The notes under the pieces: model-generated
Database searches by the model: none
Told to the model about the DNA's origin: nothing
What the model saw: only the letters and a program-made list of their open reading frames with translations
Position numbers and translations under genes: made by a program
Origin: Pogostemon cablin
Taxonomy: Eukaryota > Streptophyta > Magnoliopsida > Lamiales > Lamiaceae
DNA: 64,000 nt
NCBI GenBank assembly: GCA_023678885.1
Contig: CM042970.1
Coordinates: 7,666,355-7,730,354 of the forward strand
Direction: 5' to 3'
Part shown: positions 61,305-64,000 of the stretch, piece by piece
How the letters are laid out: every line of letters begins with the position of its first letter
Numbering within the stretch: the first letter of the stretch is position 1

Positions 61305-62989
61305 TGTTAGGCTATTTTCGTGCACTCCAATTAAATCCCCAAGTGTAGGGATGTCAATTGCAGAGGCAAGTACCCCAGTTAAAATTATATCGTTCCCATT
61401 GAGACAACTAACTATTTATTTATTTTATATTACTCTTTAACCAGAACAATTGTAACCAATTTACAATTGTTTGAATGAATTAATATCTAAAATTCTTAAA
61501 ACAATAAATAACAGAATAAATAAAAGCAAGGAATTATTCAAGATTAATCAAGAGAGAAATAACAGCTCTAAGGTATCAGGTTTAATGCAGTTGCTTTGGT
61601 CTCCTAGACGTCCTACTTTTCATTCATACTGTTTTAATGAAAATACATTATGAGATAATGCATTACTAGTTTTGAACCTCCTTCCTAGATACTAATAAGA
61701 CGAATTTCATAAACCTCCAGATGGCCAATTCGATTAACATATATTCTCTGAAAGTACTACTCAAACCTATTCACTTCCTACTTGAATTCTTAATTGCATT
61801 GTCCACTAAGACAATCAAGTACCTTGTTTACCAGCCCTTAGGATTATTGTGTTCACGGGCAAACTACTATAATCCCTAGCAAACAGATAATATTAAACAC
61901 GTATGCACACAAGCTAATACAACTTATCAAGCATCACGGGCAACATCAATAATATGCTATGAAGACGTTACAAACGTATAACAAAGTTTGGATAAATCAA
62001 ATAAACAAGGATATTCAACAGTATGAATTCACAGGATTAGTCTAGGTTCCCAAATAAACTACATTAACCTTCAATCCTTAGAACTGTAAAAGTAATTAGC
62101 CCATGAGGTCACAAACAACCCTCATGGCTATCAAATTCATAACAAAATAAACAATTGAAAAGAATAGAGAAAATACAAAACCCTAGTGTCACGTGGTTCT
62201 CGTTCCCCCTCCGTCTCTCAGATTGGATTGGCTCTCAAAATCCACTTGAATCTTTCTTCGGACCGATGGGATGGATGGATGGATGGTTTGATGTGAATCG
62301 GGGAATGTATGGATGGTGTGTGAATCGAATTCACGTTCTGTAACTGTGGTGAATGAGCGGTCTCCTTTCTCTATGTGATCTGATCTCTTTTATACCTTAG
62401 GCCATGAAAACTGACTTGACTGGGCTATTTTTCCACTTCTTCACGCACAGAAAATTAAAAATCCCAATTTTTGGCCCAAAATAACCCAACTCGAGTTGGG
62501 GTACCCAACTCGAGTTGGCAACACGACCAGTGTTACGTTGAAATACAACTCGAGTCACCCTACATAAGTCGTGTCATCAAGTCGAGCACTCACATGTCAA
62601 GTCGTGTTGCGATGCTCTGAAACTGGACTGCCTTTGGGACCCAACTCGACTCGAGTTGCAAGTCGAGTAAGGCCTTGCAACTCGAGTAAGCTCTCTGGAC
62701 GATTCTGGACACGTTTCGAACCCCAACTCGACTTGTGTTGCAAGTCGTGTTTCAACTCGAGTTGCATGTTACAACTCGAGTTGGGTCTTTTCAGCCCCAT
62801 TTCTTGCTCGTTTTCGTTCCTGCTTCATTTTTACCCTATTTTAACCTTCAAAACTTAATAAAACCCATTAGTACCACCATAATCATGTAAAATACATAAG
62901 CTACGCAATCCGACACGAATATATGGCCCTTCCCTTAACAAAAACAAGGTATTATGAGACCGAACAGATGTAAATTTCCACTCTCATCA
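61305..62989 (-). repeat. 5' LTR of Athila-like copy B
   Basis: Paired with 54698-56404; see the element entry. It holds the second copy of the ACTCGAGT palindrome array (62485-62785). Confidence 0.92.
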
Positions 62990-63505
62990 AGTGTCAACCA
63001 AAGTCCCACATCGATTAGAAGTGGAGAAGGTTATGGGTTGATAAGTGTGTGCAAGACTCTCCCTAGCATGAGGCCTTTTGGGTGTGAGCTCAAAGAGTAA
63101 AACCGTGCGGGCCTGTGGGTGGCCCAAAGCAGACAATATCATGCTATTGGATTATGTGGGGCCAACTTTATGCGGGCCTATAAACCCGTTAGTGGTATAA
63201 GAGAACCCTAAACTTAACCGGCGCGGTTGGTGGGTGGGATATTCTTGCTCAAATGGTGGTCTGGCCATGAGACTTTGTTTGAGGGAGAAATGTTGGTTGA
63301 GTGTCAACCAAAGTCCTACATTGTTAAAAGTGGATATGTCAATGAGTTTATAATTGTGGGCATGATTCTCCCTAGCATGAAGTCTTTTGAGTGTTAGCCC
63401 AAAGAGCAGAATCGTGCGGCCTTGTGAATGGACCTAAGCGGACAATATTATGCTATTGGATTGATTGAGCCCGGCTCTCGACGGGTCTATAAACGCAACA
63501 GCATG

Positions 63506-64000
63506 AGCATTCCCATGGGAGATCGCGTAGACGCGTCCAATATGTCCATCGACAGCACCAAGGCACACACAACGATTTAAATATTCAATATAAGAATAAT
63601 TACACATTTCCTTTCAAGCTAAAGAGTATTATTTTCACCTTTAATTACTATCTTGAGCATTGGAGTGCATATGAAAAAAATTGTTAGCCAATCGAACCAA
63701 ATTATTTGGCGTGTAAGTTAGAGAGTTCAGTTTCACTTAAAACCATAGGTGAAGGGTCGACGAACACTTATATGCAATATAACATTTGTGAATGAAATCG
63801 ACGTGGGATATCATAACAACCTACTTTTATAGGAATATTTGGAGCTCAAAATTGTTGTGGCTTCAAAGATTCTACTATATTATACTTCCTTCGTCCCTCT
63901 TAAGTGGAAATAATTTTTATTTTCATATGTATTTTTAGATTGAAAGCAATCATTATATTGGTAAAAGACATATTTGAACTTATACAACATAATTTCAATT
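63506..64000. other. Right flank of the TRIM array; Stowaway start at the edge
   Basis: AT-rich with no gene. From 63885 the sequence (TA, cttccttcgtccctcttaag) looks like the left end of another Stowaway-like MITE cut by the window edge. Confidence 0.4.

Larger units (their letters stand above)
54698..62989 (-). mobile_element. Athila-like Ty3/gypsy element, full length, gag-protease only (copy B)
   Basis: It is 8.29 kb long with two LTRs (54698-56404 and 61305-62989), each TG...CA when read on the - strand, and a perfect 5-bp target duplication AGTGT (54693-54697 and 62990-62994). A tRNA-Asp-type PBS follows the 5' LTR. Coding: gag (about 61170-59535), protease (59080-58540) and a C-terminal extension (58523-58002). 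No RT, RNase H or integrase lies between the LTRs. Copy A at the window start shares the same coding end. Element type Athila is inferred from the gag, the AITLRSGK motif and the PBS. Confidence 0.9.
54402..63500 (+). mobile_element. TRIM-like array of three LTRs, split by an Athila-like element
   Basis: Three copies of an LTR of about 205 bp start TGTT(A/G)GTTGAGTGTCAACCAAAG or similar and contain 'tcccacatcg', 'ctctccctag.atga.g.cttttg' and 'gacaatat.atgctattgga': LTR1 54402-54611, LTR2 54684-54697 plus 62990-63191, and LTR3 63291-63500. The internal parts are only 70-100 bp. The second has a tRNA-Met-like PBS (tggtataagag, 63193) and both have a purine tract (tttgagggagaaatg). The array is flanked by the 5-bp duplication GCATG (54397-54401 and 63501-63505). 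It is non-coding, so it would need enzymes from other elements. LTR2 is interrupted by the element at 54698-62989. Confidence 0.8.

Overview
This window is plant nuclear DNA, most likely from a eudicot. It is AT-rich, has spliced genes with long introns, and is dominated by plant retroelements: Athila-type Ty3/gypsy, Ty1/copia, a TRIM, tRNA-derived SINEs, Stowaway-like MITEs and endogenous pararetroviruses (Caulimoviridae). I cannot name the species.

Layout: (1) 1-4362, the 3' end of an Athila-like element on the + strand, with its LTR abutting (2) 4363-10302, a decayed endogenous pararetrovirus on the - strand (copy 1) that ends at a tRNA-Met primer-binding site. (3) 11800-18185, an apparently intact 13-exon TRM6 gene on the - strand, encoding the non-catalytic subunit of the tRNA m1A58 methyltransferase. 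(4) 19460-22090, nested small repeats: a SINE with an 18-bp target duplication, a split Stowaway-like MITE, a LINE-type RNase H relic and an intact Stowaway-like MITE. (5) 24735-28696, a six-exon candidate gene on the + strand for a 159-aa cysteine-rich protein that I do not recognise. (6) 28.7-36.5 kb, AT-rich DNA with GGGTA-rich repeats, degenerate telomere-like TTTAGGG tracts, tandem repeats, a Helitron-type helicase scrap and a LINE scrap. (7) 37212-41442, a 5'-truncated copia element on the - strand, abutting (8) 41450-48756, pararetrovirus copy 2 on the - strand, which keeps a 35S-like promoter. (9) 50.5-53.7 kb, a deleted copia element. (10) 54402-63500, a TRIM-like array with three LTRs and TSD GCATG, split by a full-length Athila-like element with two LTRs (54698-62989, TSD AGTGT).

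Only TRM6 and the 24.7-28.7 kb locus look like host genes. Both pararetrovirus copies have the order coat protein, movement protein, protease-RT-RNase H, then a transactivator-like ORF. This recalls cavemo-/solendoviruses, and both copies are broken by stops and frameshifts. Both Athila-like copies carry the same gag-protease plus C-terminal extension. In the full-length copy no RT or integrase lies between the LTRs, which suggests a structured non-autonomous family. The insertion order can be read directly from target duplications in several places.
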